A stretch of DNA of 64,000 nucleotides from Pseudomonas nunensis (GCF_024296925.1 NZ_CP101125.1:4156501-4220500), one strand, 5' to 3'; positions 27,737-35,945 are shown, counted from the first letter of the stretch. Translations and numbers: made by a program. Notes: a model not told the origin generated them from the letters alone.

Positions 27737-28108
27737 TCAGTGGCGCTTGTGGCCTTTCGACAGGTTGGTACCTACCGCGCCGCCAGCAGCACCGCCCAGG
27801 CCGGCGCCGATGGTTGCACCGGTCTTGCCGCCCAGGCTGTGGCCGATCACCGAACCGCCCGCCGCGCCGACACCGCCGCCGATAGCCGCTTTGGTGCGAC
27901 TGCCCTTCGGAGCGGCAATCGCACTGCCTGCCGCGCCCGCTACGCCAGCACCAATCGCTGCGCCGGTGCTGCCGCCCATGTTCTGGCCGACGACATTACC
28001 CAGCGCGCCACCCAGACCACCACCGAGCGCGGCAGTGCCTTGACCGGCAGCCATCGCACCTTGAGTAACCAAAAGGCCCAGAACCAGAGCAGGCAGTGTT
28101 AAACGCAT
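27737..28108 (-). CDS. Exported glycine-zipper protein (tandem paralogue)
   Basis: A 123-residue protein with a signal peptide (MRLTLPALVLGLLVTQGAMA) and the same zipper pattern as its neighbour, but ending in a shorter basic tail (SKGHKRH). The ATG at 28108 is chosen by alignment with that paralogue. The two genes have separate terminators or gaps, so they are a tandem duplication rather than an obvious operon. Confidence 0.75.
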   Translation of the reverse strand: MRLTLPALVLGLLVTQGAMAAGQGTAALGGGLGGALGNVVGQNMGGSTGAAIGAGVAGAAGSAIAAPKGSRTKAAIGGGVGAAGGSVIGHSLGGKTGATIGAGLGGAAGGAVGTNLSKGHKRH

Positions 28109-28246
28109 GACGAAAACCTCAAAAAAGGGGGAAACGAAAAGGCGGAGATTGAATGCTTTAGTGACGGCAAAGTCCAGACACAAACCGGCTCAACATCGCT
28201 ATAGGCGACGGTTGGACAGCGTTTATGGAAAAGGTTTTATGACAGG

Positions 28247-28275
28247 CAAAAAAAAGCCCGCTGGGGAGACGGGCT
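28247..28275 (-). terminator. Rho-independent terminator without an obvious gene
   Basis: AGCCCG and CGGGCT pair around a 9-base loop and are followed on the minus strand by eight T residues. It lies about 140 bp downstream of the terminator at 28392. No protein-coding gene lies between the two, so it may serve a short RNA or catch read-through. Confidence 0.65.
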
Positions 28276-28391
28276 GGAGTACTGCTTTCTAACGGATGAG
28301 CTGAGACTACGTAGGTCGTTGTGAAAAGTTTGTGAAAGAAAACCAGCAAATGTCTGCAGAAAACTCTCGAGTACCCCGCACACCAAAAATG

Positions 28392-28421
28392 AAAAACCCC
28401 GCTCAATGGCGGGGTCGTTTT
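28392..28421 (-). terminator. Rho-independent terminator (may work in both directions)
   Basis: ACCCCGC and GCGGGGT pair around a 6-base loop, with A-runs and T-runs on the two sides. It follows the small gene at 28431 on the minus strand. Confidence 0.8.
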
Positions 28422-28430
28422 TGCTGACGA

Positions 28431-28619
28431 TTATTTCCTGGAAGGTGCTGCAACCTTGGGCAGAAATTTTGACTTCGGCCCTCGAGGCGCCATCGATTTG
28501 ATCTTGCCAGTCTTGACCTGATCCTCGCCAAAGCCAGCCACATATTCAGTCTGGCCGCACTGCACGCAATTGTTGATTGGAAACTCAGCCCCGTCGTCTT
28601 CGATATACGGATCAGCCAT
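28431..28619 (-). CDS. Small hypothetical protein with a CxxC pair
   Basis: The 62-residue protein begins MADPYIEDDGAEFPINNCVQCG; one Cys-x-x-Cys pair near residues 18-21 suggests a half zinc site or a redox pair. The C-terminal half is basic (MAPRGPKSKFLPKVAAPSRK). The ATG at 28619 has a GAGG-like site just upstream. No family was recognised. A good terminator follows it. Confidence 0.55.
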   Translation of the reverse strand: MADPYIEDDGAEFPINNCVQCGQTEYVAGFGEDQVKTGKIKSMAPRGPKSKFLPKVAAPSRK

Positions 28620-28880
28620 CTCTTCGCCCCTTTCAAAAATGGGTCGATACCGGCAAGCCTGTTCTGCCTGAAAAATATCGACCACCAAGGCTTTTGAGAC
28701 TAGCCGGTCATTACTGGACTTGTGGTTCAGATCACCCTAAGCCCGACGAATGGCCGATGCCGACGTCCTACAAATCGATCACGTAACAAACAGAAACATG
28801 TCGTACGTCCGTTCCGCCCTCAAGATTTCCAGAGACAAGCCGTTGCCCTTATTCCTACGCTAAAAACTCAGGGAGAGAAC

Positions 28881-29594
28881 ATGGAAATCAAGGGAATGCC
28901 GTCACTGATCAACACAACGCCTATCACGCTCACCCCCGAGCAGATCGCGGCGGGTAAAGCAGGTGGCGAAAAAATAAAGGAGATGATCGACTCCGGCGCG
29001 ATCGACATGAAAAACCCGACGGGCACGCAGCTGACCCCGGGCGTCATCTATCACCCGAGCAATCCGTCGCCCTCCCAGCCCTCCGAGCCGGGAACGCCCA
29101 TGGTCGCCATTGACGTCTACGTTGGCCGCACCGAGCCCACCAAAGACTTTCCCGCCGCTCATGACCGCTTGATGGCAGCTCATGAATACCTCAAGACTAC
29201 GTACATGCAGTTTCTGGACGATTTGAAAAACATCGATCCGACACTTGAGGAAAAAGACTTCGGCTTTACCGTCGACCCGCAAGGGCAACTCAAGGCCACA
29301 TCCCCTACCGGCTCGGTCAGCGCCGAAGACCTCGCTCGTCTTACCGAGTACATGAATCAATCCGACGCCTTGAAAGACGCCGCCAACGAATATGCGAGCA
29401 GCTCTTTCGAGTATGTGAAGGAAGATCGGGAATACCTGGGCACCGGCGGTTTTATTCTGAACAAGGACAACTTCGAAAAAACCATCGACCTTGGCCAATT
29501 GTTTACATATCAAAAGTCGGGCAACACCAAAATGAGCAACTATTTTTTCCTTCAGGTCTCCACCAAGGGCGAACGCGCTACGCTCACCGCCTGA
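28881..29594 (+). CDS. Hypothetical protein, 237 residues
   Basis: The ATG at 28881 follows a strong AGGGAGAG ribosome site. There is no signal peptide and no membrane helix. The middle (about residues 50-75) is Pro/Ser-rich and looks like a linker; the second half is mixed helical and ends in a strand-rich stretch (YFFLQVSTKGERATLTA). No catalytic motif or known family was recognised. It lies alone on the plus strand within the accessory stretch between Rhs and tRNA-Ser. Confidence 0.6.
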   Translation: MEIKGMPSLINTTPITLTPEQIAAGKAGGEKIKEMIDSGAIDMKNPTGTQLTPGVIYHPSNPSPSQPSEPGTPMVAIDVYVGRTEPTKDFPAAHDRLMAAHEYLKTTYMQFLDDLKNIDPTLEEKDFGFTVDPQGQLKATSPTGSVSAEDLARLTEYMNQSDALKDAANEYASSSFEYVKEDREYLGTGGFILNKDNFEKTIDLGQLFTYQKSGNTKMSNYFFLQVSTKGERATLTA

Positions 29595-29635
29595 TCAACC
29601 TGACGATGCCCGTGCGCTAACCGCCACGGGCCGCT

Positions 29636-29956
29636 TCATCTCAATTTGACCGCCGTCCCGGTCACAAACACCACCACCATCCCGCCCTTGCCGGCCGGCA
29701 TGCTGATCTCGAAATCAAGCCCCACCACCGCATCGGCCTGCAACGCCCGCGCCCGCTCCTTGATCTCGTCCGTCGCCTGAATGCGTGCCTCCTTCAGCGC
29801 TCGCTCGAGCGTCTGCGAACGCCCACCAAAAAAATCCCGCATTCCTGCAAACATGTCGCGGATCACGTTAACGCCCTGCACCGACTCGGCGCTGACGATG
29901 TCCAGGTAGGCTGTGATTTGCCGGCCTTCGATGGTGTGGGTTGTGGTGGTGATCAT
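29636..29956 (-). CDS. YbjQ-family (heavy-metal-binding-like) protein
   Basis: A 106-residue protein with the YbjQ/DUF74 pattern: an N-terminal strand ITAYLDIVSAESVQGVNVIRD, a central helix ARIQATDEIKERARALQADAVVGLDFEI and a C-terminal MVVVFVTGTAVKL. The family forms small oligomeric rings; its role is not established despite the heavy-metal name. The ATG at 29956 gives the usual family N-terminus. Confidence 0.82.
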   Translation of the reverse strand: MITTTTHTIEGRQITAYLDIVSAESVQGVNVIRDMFAGMRDFFGGRSQTLERALKEARIQATDEIKERARALQADAVVGLDFEISMPAGKGGMVVVFVTGTAVKLR

Positions 29957-30010
29957 GGGGTTCCCGTGTTTGTCCTGGCGCACGTTAGCGTCAGGTAACT
30001 GGATGAAAAA

Positions 30011-30042
30011 ATAAAAAAGCCCAGCAAGTGGCTGGGCTTTGG
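30011..30042 (-). terminator. Rho-independent terminator
   Basis: AAAGCCCAGC and its complement pair around a 5-base loop. On the minus strand a T-run follows, 20 bp after the stop of the small gene at 30063. Confidence 0.85.
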
Positions 30043-30062
30043 AATTGAAGAGACGCTTATTT

Positions 30063-30245
30063 TCAGGCGCCTTTTTCCGCTGAGGCATTCGCCTTCTTGA
30101 TCGTCTCAGCCTTCTCAAGAACAGCTCGTTGAGAAGCAATAGCTTTGCTGATCACGGCGTTGTAGACGTCCCGTTTGGTTTCCGCCGACGCCTTGGTGAA
30201 AAAGTCAGCCAAGGGACTGGATGCTCCGTCTTTAGCCGCGCTCAT
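30063..30245 (-). CDS. Small helical protein next to the zeta-type toxin
   Basis: A 60-residue, mostly helical, Ala/Lys-rich protein (AETKRDVYNAVISKAIASQRAVLEKAETIKKA) that starts 24 bp after the zeta-type gene on the same strand and ends at a good terminator. Placement and size are compatible with an antitoxin or regulatory partner. It does not show the epsilon-antitoxin pattern, so the role is only suggested. Confidence 0.55.
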   Translation of the reverse strand: MSAAKDGASSPLADFFTKASAETKRDVYNAVISKAIASQRAVLEKAETIKKANASAEKGA

Positions 30246-30269
30246 GATTATGTACTCCGGTTAATAGCT

Positions 30270-30986
30270 CTACGAGCTCGGATTGATCATAGGTCTGGGG
30301 AATGAGAGCGTCAATTCGCTCCGCACTGACATCCCCTCAAAAAACGAAGCCGTACCATCCGTGTTCTTGATGATCAGATCTACAAAAAATCGCTCGTCGT
30401 AACATTTTCGTAGCTCAATCACGTTTCTTCTGGCTGCGAGATATTGCAAGACAAATACCTCCAAAGGAATATTGCGCCCTTCGGTGATCTCGCGAGCCTG
30501 AACAAACTGCCAAGCGAGGCTTGGTTCCTGATAGACGTATATCACCTGAGCAATTCGTTGATTAGCTAACACTCTATTAATATTTCGCTTTGCCACATCA
30601 ATGTTAGCCAGTGTTCCATCAAGCAGGAATGAAATCCGCTTTTCAAAAACTCGATCTAAAACCCTTTCAAGTATCCTTGTCACACCGCGTTGATAGAGAT
30701 ACGAGTTGCTACCGGCGTAACCTGGAATCAGACATCTAAAGTCATCAGGATCAATCCGCAGAATTTTCTTTGCCTCAACACTGACGGTCCCCTGCTCAAG
30801 TACATCCACCATAGCTTTTGAAATCTCGGTCTTGCCTGCTCCGGGTGACCCGGCCATAAAAACGGTTAGAGGGGATACTTCCGAAGGAAATACCTTCGTA
30901 TCTGCAACCCCCCTAGCCAATCTGGCTCGATGTTCCTTAGCAAACTGGAGGGCCGCCTCTTCAATGGCTTTTTCTTCAGGTGTCAT
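30270..30986 (-). CDS. Zeta-toxin-family kinase
   Basis: The 238-residue protein has a P-loop FMAGSPGAGKTE near residue 44 and a following IDPDDFRCLIPGY motif that matches the zeta-toxin substrate/catalytic segment. The second-half LLDGTLANIDVAKRNINR and REITEGRNIPLEVF are also typical. Zeta toxins phosphorylate UDP-N-acetylglucosamine or related substrates. The ATG at 30986 is preferred over a GTG six codons earlier, since AGAGAG sits in front of it. Small genes lie on both sides in the same direction. GC content is below the window average. Confidence 0.8.
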   Translation of the reverse strand: MTPEEKAIEEAALQFAKEHRARLARGVADTKVFPSEVSPLTVFMAGSPGAGKTEISKAMVDVLEQGTVSVEAKKILRIDPDDFRCLIPGYAGSNSYLYQRGVTRILERVLDRVFEKRISFLLDGTLANIDVAKRNINRVLANQRIAQVIYVYQEPSLAWQFVQAREITEGRNIPLEVFVLQYLAARRNVIELRKCYDERFFVDLIIKNTDGTASFFEGMSVRSELTLSFPRPMINPSS

Positions 30987-31037
30987 ATCAGCTCTCTGTT
31001 CCACTTACGCCGTCACCATCACAAGCACAGGAAGCTA

Positions 31038-31190
31038 TCAAGCGATAGAAAGTATCTCTTCGGAATGTCCCAGGATGTGAACCGAGTTTTTCTTCCATCG
31101 GGTCAGCTGCCGTTCACTCACCTGACCTTTACTGTCCCTGTAAGAAAAAGACAGTAGCCGCACTGTTCCTGCGCCTTCCATTGCAGACAT
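31038..31190 (-). CDS. Short hypothetical protein upstream of the zeta-type toxin
   Basis: A 50-residue protein (MSAMEGAGTVRLLSFSYRDS start). The stretch FSYRDSKGQVSERQLTRW recalls the strand-rich start of WYL/SH3-like domains, so this may be a minimal or truncated version of one. It ends 51 bp before the zeta ATG. It could be the antitoxin, a leader peptide or a gene remnant. Confidence 0.45.
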   Translation of the reverse strand: MSAMEGAGTVRLLSFSYRDSKGQVSERQLTRWKKNSVHILGHSEEILSIA

Positions 31191-31240
31191 ACAAACTCCT
31201 TTTTCAGTAAAAGCTCCAAATTGATATGACGAGACGCAAA

Positions 31241-31438
31241 TTAAACAAACTTGATCAAAACCGCCGTAACCGTCGCCACCGACCCTATGAGCCCTGTCGC
31301 AACCGCCACCGGATACCAAAAAGTCTCACGGGTCATCTTCCCCGCTTCAGCATTCAACTTGCGCTGCTCCGCCATCAGCTTGACGATTTCGACATGGACC
31401 TTTTCCAGCTCGGCCTGCTCCATGGTGAGTTCCTGCAT
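31241..31438 (-). CDS. Small single-pass membrane protein with a coiled coil
   Basis: The 65-residue protein has a charged helix (MEQAELEKVHVEIVKLMAEQ...) likely to form a coiled coil, followed by one C-terminal membrane helix (PVAVATGLIGSVATVTAVLI). The start is uncertain: ATG codons at 31438, 31459 and 31501 are all in frame. It is in the same direction as the zeta locus, 50 bp upstream of it. Confidence 0.5.
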   Translation of the reverse strand: MQELTMEQAELEKVHVEIVKLMAEQRKLNAEAGKMTRETFWYPVAVATGLIGSVATVTAVLIKFV

Positions 31439-31689
31439 AGGGAGCGTCTTTCCATCCATCCGGGTAGAGGGGCAATCCGTGTGCGCTGCCCGCTGATTCA
31501 TTCTGTACCCGGTCGGTGCAAAACGAAAAGCCCCACCCACAGACTGCTAATTTAAGGTGCCAACCTCATCAAAGCCCCGCAGCACCTGGCGCTCCAGAAC
31601 CACGTCCTACGCCACCTACGTTTTTCCTACACCAGTTTCAGAAGCGTCTTTAAGCGCCCTACCCAAAACCCGGACGCCAGAAACCACAA

Positions 31690-31719
31690 AACCCCTGATT
31701 TCTCTCGAAATCAGGGGTT
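31690..31719 (-). terminator. Terminator of tRNA-Ser
   Basis: AACCCCTGATTT and its complement pair around a 6-base loop, with a T-rich stretch following on the minus strand, 17 bp after the tRNA 3' end. Confidence 0.8.
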
Positions 31720-31735
31720 CTGGTTACATCGAATT

Positions 31736-31825
31736 TGGCGGTGAAGGAGAGATTCGAACTCTCGATACAATTTCTTGTATACACACTTTCCAGGCGTGCT
31801 CCTTAAGCCACTCGGACACTTCACC
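31736..31825 (-). tRNA. tRNA-Ser (anticodon GGA)
   Basis: Read on the minus strand, the 90-nt gene has the 7-bp acceptor pair GGTGAAG/CTTCACC, an encoded CCA end and a TTCGAAT T-loop. It has the long variable arm typical of tRNA-Ser (GTATACAAGAAATTGTAT region). The anticodon GGA lies at tRNA positions 35-37 in a 7-base loop CTGGAAA. It reads UCC and UCU codons. The 3' end faces the zeta-toxin locus. Confidence 0.95.
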
Positions 31826-32133
31826 GTATCTCTTCAAACATGTTCTGTCTGTCGAGGCGCGCTAATGTAGTCGAAAGCTTTTCCGATGGCAAATATTTTT
31901 TTCAGAATTTTCATGCGCTTAGCGATTCAGGCGCTGCGGCGGGTTCGGGGCCATGGCAAACCGGCCAATCTCCGGCGTCGTCCCCTCTTCTATATAGAGG
32001 GGAATGCACGGCTGGTGCGGCCGGCTACGCTTGCTGGACCGGTAAAGCATGACCGGCGGGTCAGTCACGGCGCTTTACCTGGCCTGCGGCGGTGGGTAAC
32101 GTCTGCCTCAACTTTCATACAAGGAATAGCGTC
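31826..32133. other. 308-bp intergenic region between tRNA-Ser and a crotonase gene
   Basis: The stretch contains divergent promoters in all likelihood. One clear hairpin, CCCCTCT/AGAGGGG with an AT-rich loop, lies at 31982-32002. No gene was seen. Confidence 0.5.
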
Positions 32134-32823
32134 ATGAGTGAGTTGATTTCCTACCACCTCGAAGACGGTATCGCGACCCTGACGTTGAGCAATGGCAAGG
32201 TCAACGCCATTTCGCCGGATGTGATTGCGGCGTTTAATGCTGCGCTGGATCAGGCGGTGACTGATCGTGCGGTGGTGATTATTACTGGTCAACCGGGGAT
32301 TCTGTCCGGCGGTTATGACTTGAAGGTGATGACGGCCGGTCCCAAGGAAGCAGTTGCGCTGGTGACAGCGGGTTCGACGCTGGCTCGCCGTCTGTTGTCG
32401 CACCCGTTCCCGGTGATCGTTGCGTGCCCTGGGCATGCCGTGGCCAAGGGTGCGTTCCTGTTGTTGTCGGCGGATTACCGCATCGGTGTCGACGGCCCGT
32501 TCAGCATTGGCCTGAATGAAGTGCAGATCGGCATGACCATGCACCACGCCGGGATCGAGCTGGCGCGGGATCGCCTGAGCAACTCGGCGTTGCATCGCTC
32601 GGTGATCAATGGCGAGATGTTCAACCCGCAAAGCGCAATCGCGGCCGGCTTCCTGGATGTGGTGGTGTCGGCCGAGGAGCTGCAAGGTGCAGCGCTGGCA
32701 GCGGCGCGTCAGTTGAAGAAGATCAACATGACCGCGCACAAGGCCACCAAACTGAAGGTGCGCAAGGCGCTGCTGGAGACGCTGGACAACGCGATCATCC
32801 AGGATCAGGAACACTTGGGTTAA
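32134..32823 (+). CDS. Enoyl-CoA hydratase/isomerase (crotonase) family protein
   Basis: A 229-residue crotonase-fold protein. The oxyanion-hole segments are ILSGGYDLKVM (near residue 58) and CPGHAVAKGAFLLLSADYRIG (near residue 100), both with expected glycines. The usual catalytic glutamates are not obvious (GLNEVQIGMTM), so the exact reaction is unclear. The ATG at 32134 follows AAGGAAT. Standing alone, it gives no pathway hint. Confidence 0.85.
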   Translation: MSELISYHLEDGIATLTLSNGKVNAISPDVIAAFNAALDQAVTDRAVVIITGQPGILSGGYDLKVMTAGPKEAVALVTAGSTLARRLLSHPFPVIVACPGHAVAKGAFLLLSADYRIGVDGPFSIGLNEVQIGMTMHHAGIELARDRLSNSALHRSVINGEMFNPQSAIAAGFLDVVVSAEELQGAALAAARQLKKINMTAHKATKLKVRKALLETLDNAIIQDQEHLG

Positions 32824-32842
32824 AGCCCACGCCTGCTGCAAC

Positions 32843-32871
32843 AAAAGCCCGACCGTCGTGTCGGGCTTTTT
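32843..32871 (+). terminator. Rho-independent terminator
   Basis: AAAAGCCCGAC and GTCGGGCTTTTT pair 20 bp after the crotonase stop, ending in a T-run. Confidence 0.88.
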
Positions 32872-33037
32872 CGTACGTGCACTGTTGAAAATCCTGCAAC
32901 CGCTCTAGGCCGCGTCTGACCTACAAGTCGGAAACATGCGCTTAAACATCGCCTATCTCCCTCCTCTATAGCGGCAATTGCCGAAAACAGTGCACATCCG
33001 TACACTGCGCCACCTTTTGTCCCGGTGGGGCCTGTAA

Positions 33038-33760
33038 ATGCTCTTTGTGTTTCGTATGTTATTGATGGGCCTGCACTTTATTCTGGCCGGTGTGCTGGGG
33101 GTGATCCTGGGTCTGTGCCGGCCATTCAACCCGGACAATAGCCGTTTGTGCGCCCGCCTGTATGCCTGGCCGGCGATGTGTATTTTGCGTTTGCGGGTGA
33201 AGACCGAGGTCGGTCCGTTGATGGACAAACCCGAGAGCTGCGTGATCATTGCCAACCATCAGTCCAACTACGATCTGTTTGTGTTCGGCAACGTGGTGCC
33301 CCGCCGCACCGTGTGTATCGGCAAGAAGAGCCTGAAGTGGGTGCCGCTGTTCGGCCAGTTGTTCTGGCTGGCCGGCAATGTATTGATCGACCGGGGCAAC
33401 GCGCACAAGGCGCGCCAGTCGATGCTCACCACCACCCACACCTTGCAGCATGAAGACACGTCGATCTGGGTATTCCCGGAAGGCACGCGCAACCTCGGCG
33501 AAGACCTGCTGCCGTTCAAGAAAGGCGCGTTCCAGATGGCCATCGCTGCCGGTGTGCCGATCGTCCCGGTGTGTGTCAGCAGTTACGTCAAACACATGCG
33601 ATTGAACCGCTGGCGCAGTGGGAAAATTCTGATTCGTTCGCTGCCGGCAATTCCTACCGCCGGGTTGAGCATGGACGACATGCCCCTGCTGATCGCCCAG
33701 TGCCGCGAGCAGATGCGCGAGTGCATCGCCTCGATGGATCGGCAACTGCAAGCCGCTTGA
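33038..33760 (+). CDS. plsC: 1-acyl-sn-glycerol-3-phosphate acyltransferase
   Basis: The 240-residue membrane enzyme adds the second acyl chain to lysophosphatidic acid. Motif I NHQSNYD (His74, Asp79) and motif III FPEGTR (Glu148-Arg151) are intact, and an N-terminal membrane helix (about residues 5-28) anchors it. Several PlsC paralogues are usual in Pseudomonas. Confidence 0.92.
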   Translation: MLFVFRMLLMGLHFILAGVLGVILGLCRPFNPDNSRLCARLYAWPAMCILRLRVKTEVGPLMDKPESCVIIANHQSNYDLFVFGNVVPRRTVCIGKKSLKWVPLFGQLFWLAGNVLIDRGNAHKARQSMLTTTHTLQHEDTSIWVFPEGTRNLGEDLLPFKKGAFQMAIAAGVPIVPVCVSSYVKHMRLNRWRSGKILIRSLPAIPTAGLSMDDMPLLIAQCREQMRECIASMDRQLQAA

Positions 33761-33764
33761 AAAC

Positions 33765-33916
33765 CCTGTAGCAGCTGCCGAGTCTGCGAGGCTGCGTTCG
33801 GCTGCGAAGCAGTCGTCAAACCTGAGCATTCGGTCTTCCTGTAACACCGCGCTGGCTGATATTACGACTGCTTCGCAGCCGAACGCAGCCTCGCAGGCTC
33901 GGCAGCTGCTACGGGG
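33765..33916. repeat. Long inverted repeat (about 50-bp arms)
   Basis: CTGTAGCAGCTGCCGAG through the CGAAGCAGTCGT stretch is repeated inverted after a 45-bp loop. This is the longest hairpin in the window. It differs in sequence from the other REP families but shares the TGTAG-N-AGCTGCCGA start with the element at 1768. It lies between plsC and the CorA-type gene, both on the plus strand. Confidence 0.85.
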
Positions 33917-34029
33917 CCTGACACAATTGCGCGCTGTCGGTGAACTCTGCAGATTTCACTGAATCTCTACAAGCAGAAGGCTAAGCTGGTCACTGCCTTG
34001 CCACTGCCAATAAGAAGCGAACCACCATC

Positions 34030-35001
34030 ATGGGTAGAGTTGTTGCTGCTGCGGTTTATAGCGCCGGTAAAAAAATCACCAATATCACCCTCGATGAAGG
34101 CGCGGCCTGGGCGGCCAAGACCGGCCACTTTGTGTGGATCGGCCTCGAAGAGCCCAACGCCCAGGAGCTGACCAACCTGCAACGCCAGTTCAACCTGCAC
34201 GAACTGGCCATCGAAGACGCCTTGGAAAAACACAGCCGACCGAAGCTGGAAACCTTCGGCGATGCGTTGTTTATCGTCACGTACTCGCCAATCCGCCACG
34301 AAGGCAAACTGGAGTTCATCGAGACTCACATTTTTGCCGGCAAGGGCTACATCATCACCGCGCGCAACGGTCACTCGGCGTCCTACGCCCATGTTCGCCA
34401 ACGCTGTGAGGCACGTCCGTTGTTATTGGAGCACGGGGAAGATTTCGTACTCTATGCCATCCTCGATTTCGTGATCGAAAACTACCAGCCAGTGGGCGAA
34501 GCGATCCACGCCGAGATCGATGAGCTGGAACGCAACGTGCTGTGCAGCGCGTTGAATGAACGCGACATTCAGAACCTCCACAGCCTGCGCCGAGACGTGC
34601 TGCGCTTGCGTCGCTACGCCGCGCCGATGGTAGAGATCGGTGAAGAACTGCAAAAGCTGAGTTTCCCGTTTATCGACAAGAACATGCGCCCGTACTTCCG
34701 TGATGTGCAGATCCACGTGACGCGGCAGATGGAAGACCTGACGACCCTGGCGGACATTGCCAGCCAAACGATTGAGGTCGGGGTGTTGCTGGAGGCGTCA
34801 CGCCAAAGCGTAGTGCAGCGCAAGTTTGCTGCGTGGGCGGCGATTCTGGCGTTCCCGACGGCGGTGGCCGGGATTTACGGGATGAATTTCCAGAACATGC
34901 CGGAGTTGAGTTGGCACTACGGGTATTTCGCGGTGTTGGGGTTTATAGCGGTGGGGTGTGTGGGGTTGTGGGCGAGTTTCAAGCGGTCTGGGTGGTTGTA
35001 G
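34030..35001 (+). CDS. CorA-type divalent cation transporter (CorA/ZntB family)
   Basis: The 323-residue protein has a large N-terminal cytoplasmic domain, a long helix (about residues 150-260) and two C-terminal membrane helices. The signature YGMNFQNMPEL follows the first helix. Family members move Mg2+, Co2+, Ni2+ or Zn2+; the sequence does not settle which. The ATG at 34030 has a poor ribosome site. Confidence 0.87.
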   Translation: MGRVVAAAVYSAGKKITNITLDEGAAWAAKTGHFVWIGLEEPNAQELTNLQRQFNLHELAIEDALEKHSRPKLETFGDALFIVTYSPIRHEGKLEFIETHIFAGKGYIITARNGHSASYAHVRQRCEARPLLLEHGEDFVLYAILDFVIENYQPVGEAIHAEIDELERNVLCSALNERDIQNLHSLRRDVLRLRRYAAPMVEIGEELQKLSFPFIDKNMRPYFRDVQIHVTRQMEDLTTLADIASQTIEVGVLLEASRQSVVQRKFAAWAAILAFPTAVAGIYGMNFQNMPELSWHYGYFAVLGFIAVGCVGLWASFKRSGWL

Positions 35002-35009
35002 AAAATCAT

Positions 35010-35119
35010 TGTGGCGAGGGGGCTTGCCCCCGTTGGGTTGCGTAGCGGCCCCCGACATTTTCGGCGGACCACATCGACGACTGCTGCGCAGCCGAACGGG
35101 GGCAAGCCCCCTCGCCACA
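35010..35119. repeat. REP-type hairpin (TGTGGCGAGGGGGCTTGCCCCCGTT family)
   Basis: Perfect 25-bp arms around a 60-bp loop with its own pairing (GCGTAGCGGC.../...GCTGCGCAGC). A related element lies at 47508-47640. It sits between convergent genes. Confidence 0.88.
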
Positions 35120-35127
35120 GGTTTGTG

Positions 35128-35850
35128 TCAGACCGCCGCTGGCTTATGCGCCACAAACCGCATCATCCACTCCGCAACGGTAGCGCCGTGGTGCTCATGC
35201 TCAAGGCTCGCCACGCCTTTGGTATAAATCTGTTCGCCCAACGCTTCCTGACGAATGTCCAGCAGCGCCCGTGAGTAGTCGTGAATAAATTCCGGGTGCC
35301 CCTGGAAGCACAGCACCTGGTCGTTGATGTGGTAAGCGGCGAACGGGCAGAAATCGCTCGAGGCGATCACCGTGGCGTTTTCCGGCAGTGCGGTCACCTG
35401 ATCCTGGTGACTGATCAACAACGTCAGCTCTTCCCGCACCGGGCTCATCCACGGCGCCTTGGCGGCGAGTTTGTAGTTGTGGATGCCCACGCCCCAGCCC
35501 TGGGTCGCCCGCTCGCTCTTGCCGCCCAGCAGCAGCGCCAGCAGTTGGTGACCGAAGCAGACGCCCAGCAGTTTGTCGCCGCGTTCGTAGCGGTTCAGCA
35601 GGTAGGCTCTGAGGGTTTCGATCCAAGGGTCGGTGCCGAAGGAATCGGCCTTGCTGCCGGTGATCAGGTACGCGTCGAACGTCAGCTCATCGCTGGGATA
35701 TTCGCCCTGCATCACGTTGTAGACGGTGAACTCGGCAGCGATGGGTTGCTGCGAAAACAGACGCTGGAACATCTGCCCGTAACCCTGATATTGATCGACC
35801 AGTTCCGGACGCAGGATGTCGGTTTCCAGAATGCAGATGCGTAACGACAT
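35128..35850 (-). CDS. Class I glutamine amidotransferase-like protein
   Basis: The 240-residue protein has the GATase-1 triad: Cys98 in GVCFGHQLLA, and His185 and Glu187 in GHPEF. It lacks a synthetase domain, so it resembles the free-standing 'GMP synthase-like' or gamma-glutamyl hydrolase-like group. The ATG at 35850 is the start that gives the usual N-terminus MSLRICILETD. The substrate is unknown; it is next to a beta-oxidation operon but not clearly part of it. Confidence 0.85.
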   Translation of the reverse strand: MSLRICILETDILRPELVDQYQGYGQMFQRLFSQQPIAAEFTVYNVMQGEYPSDELTFDAYLITGSKADSFGTDPWIETLRAYLLNRYERGDKLLGVCFGHQLLALLLGGKSERATQGWGVGIHNYKLAAKAPWMSPVREELTLLISHQDQVTALPENATVIASSDFCPFAAYHINDQVLCFQGHPEFIHDYSRALLDIRQEALGEQIYTKGVASLEHEHHGATVAEWMMRFVAHKPAAV

Positions 35851-35945
35851 AAAAAATACCTGACACGTGATGGGAATAATGCACACCCCAGAGCCTGCCT
35901 TGAAACACGGTGGCAAGGCAAGCCCCGAAATGCGTCATCGGTCCC

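Noticed and set aside
31038..31190. 50-residue protein as a frameshifted larger WYL-domain gene
   Set aside because: No continuing homologous sequence was seen in the other frames downstream before the zeta-type gene, so a frameshift is not supported.
31736..31825. Copy of the tRNA-Ser end elsewhere as an attachment site
   Set aside because: I looked for the T-arm and acceptor end in the flanking 10 kb and saw none, so no attachment repeat is claimed.
31982..32002. CCCCTCT/AGAGGGG hairpin before the crotonase gene as a riboswitch or attenuator
   Set aside because: A single short hairpin with an AT loop, without a T-run or further conserved elements visible.
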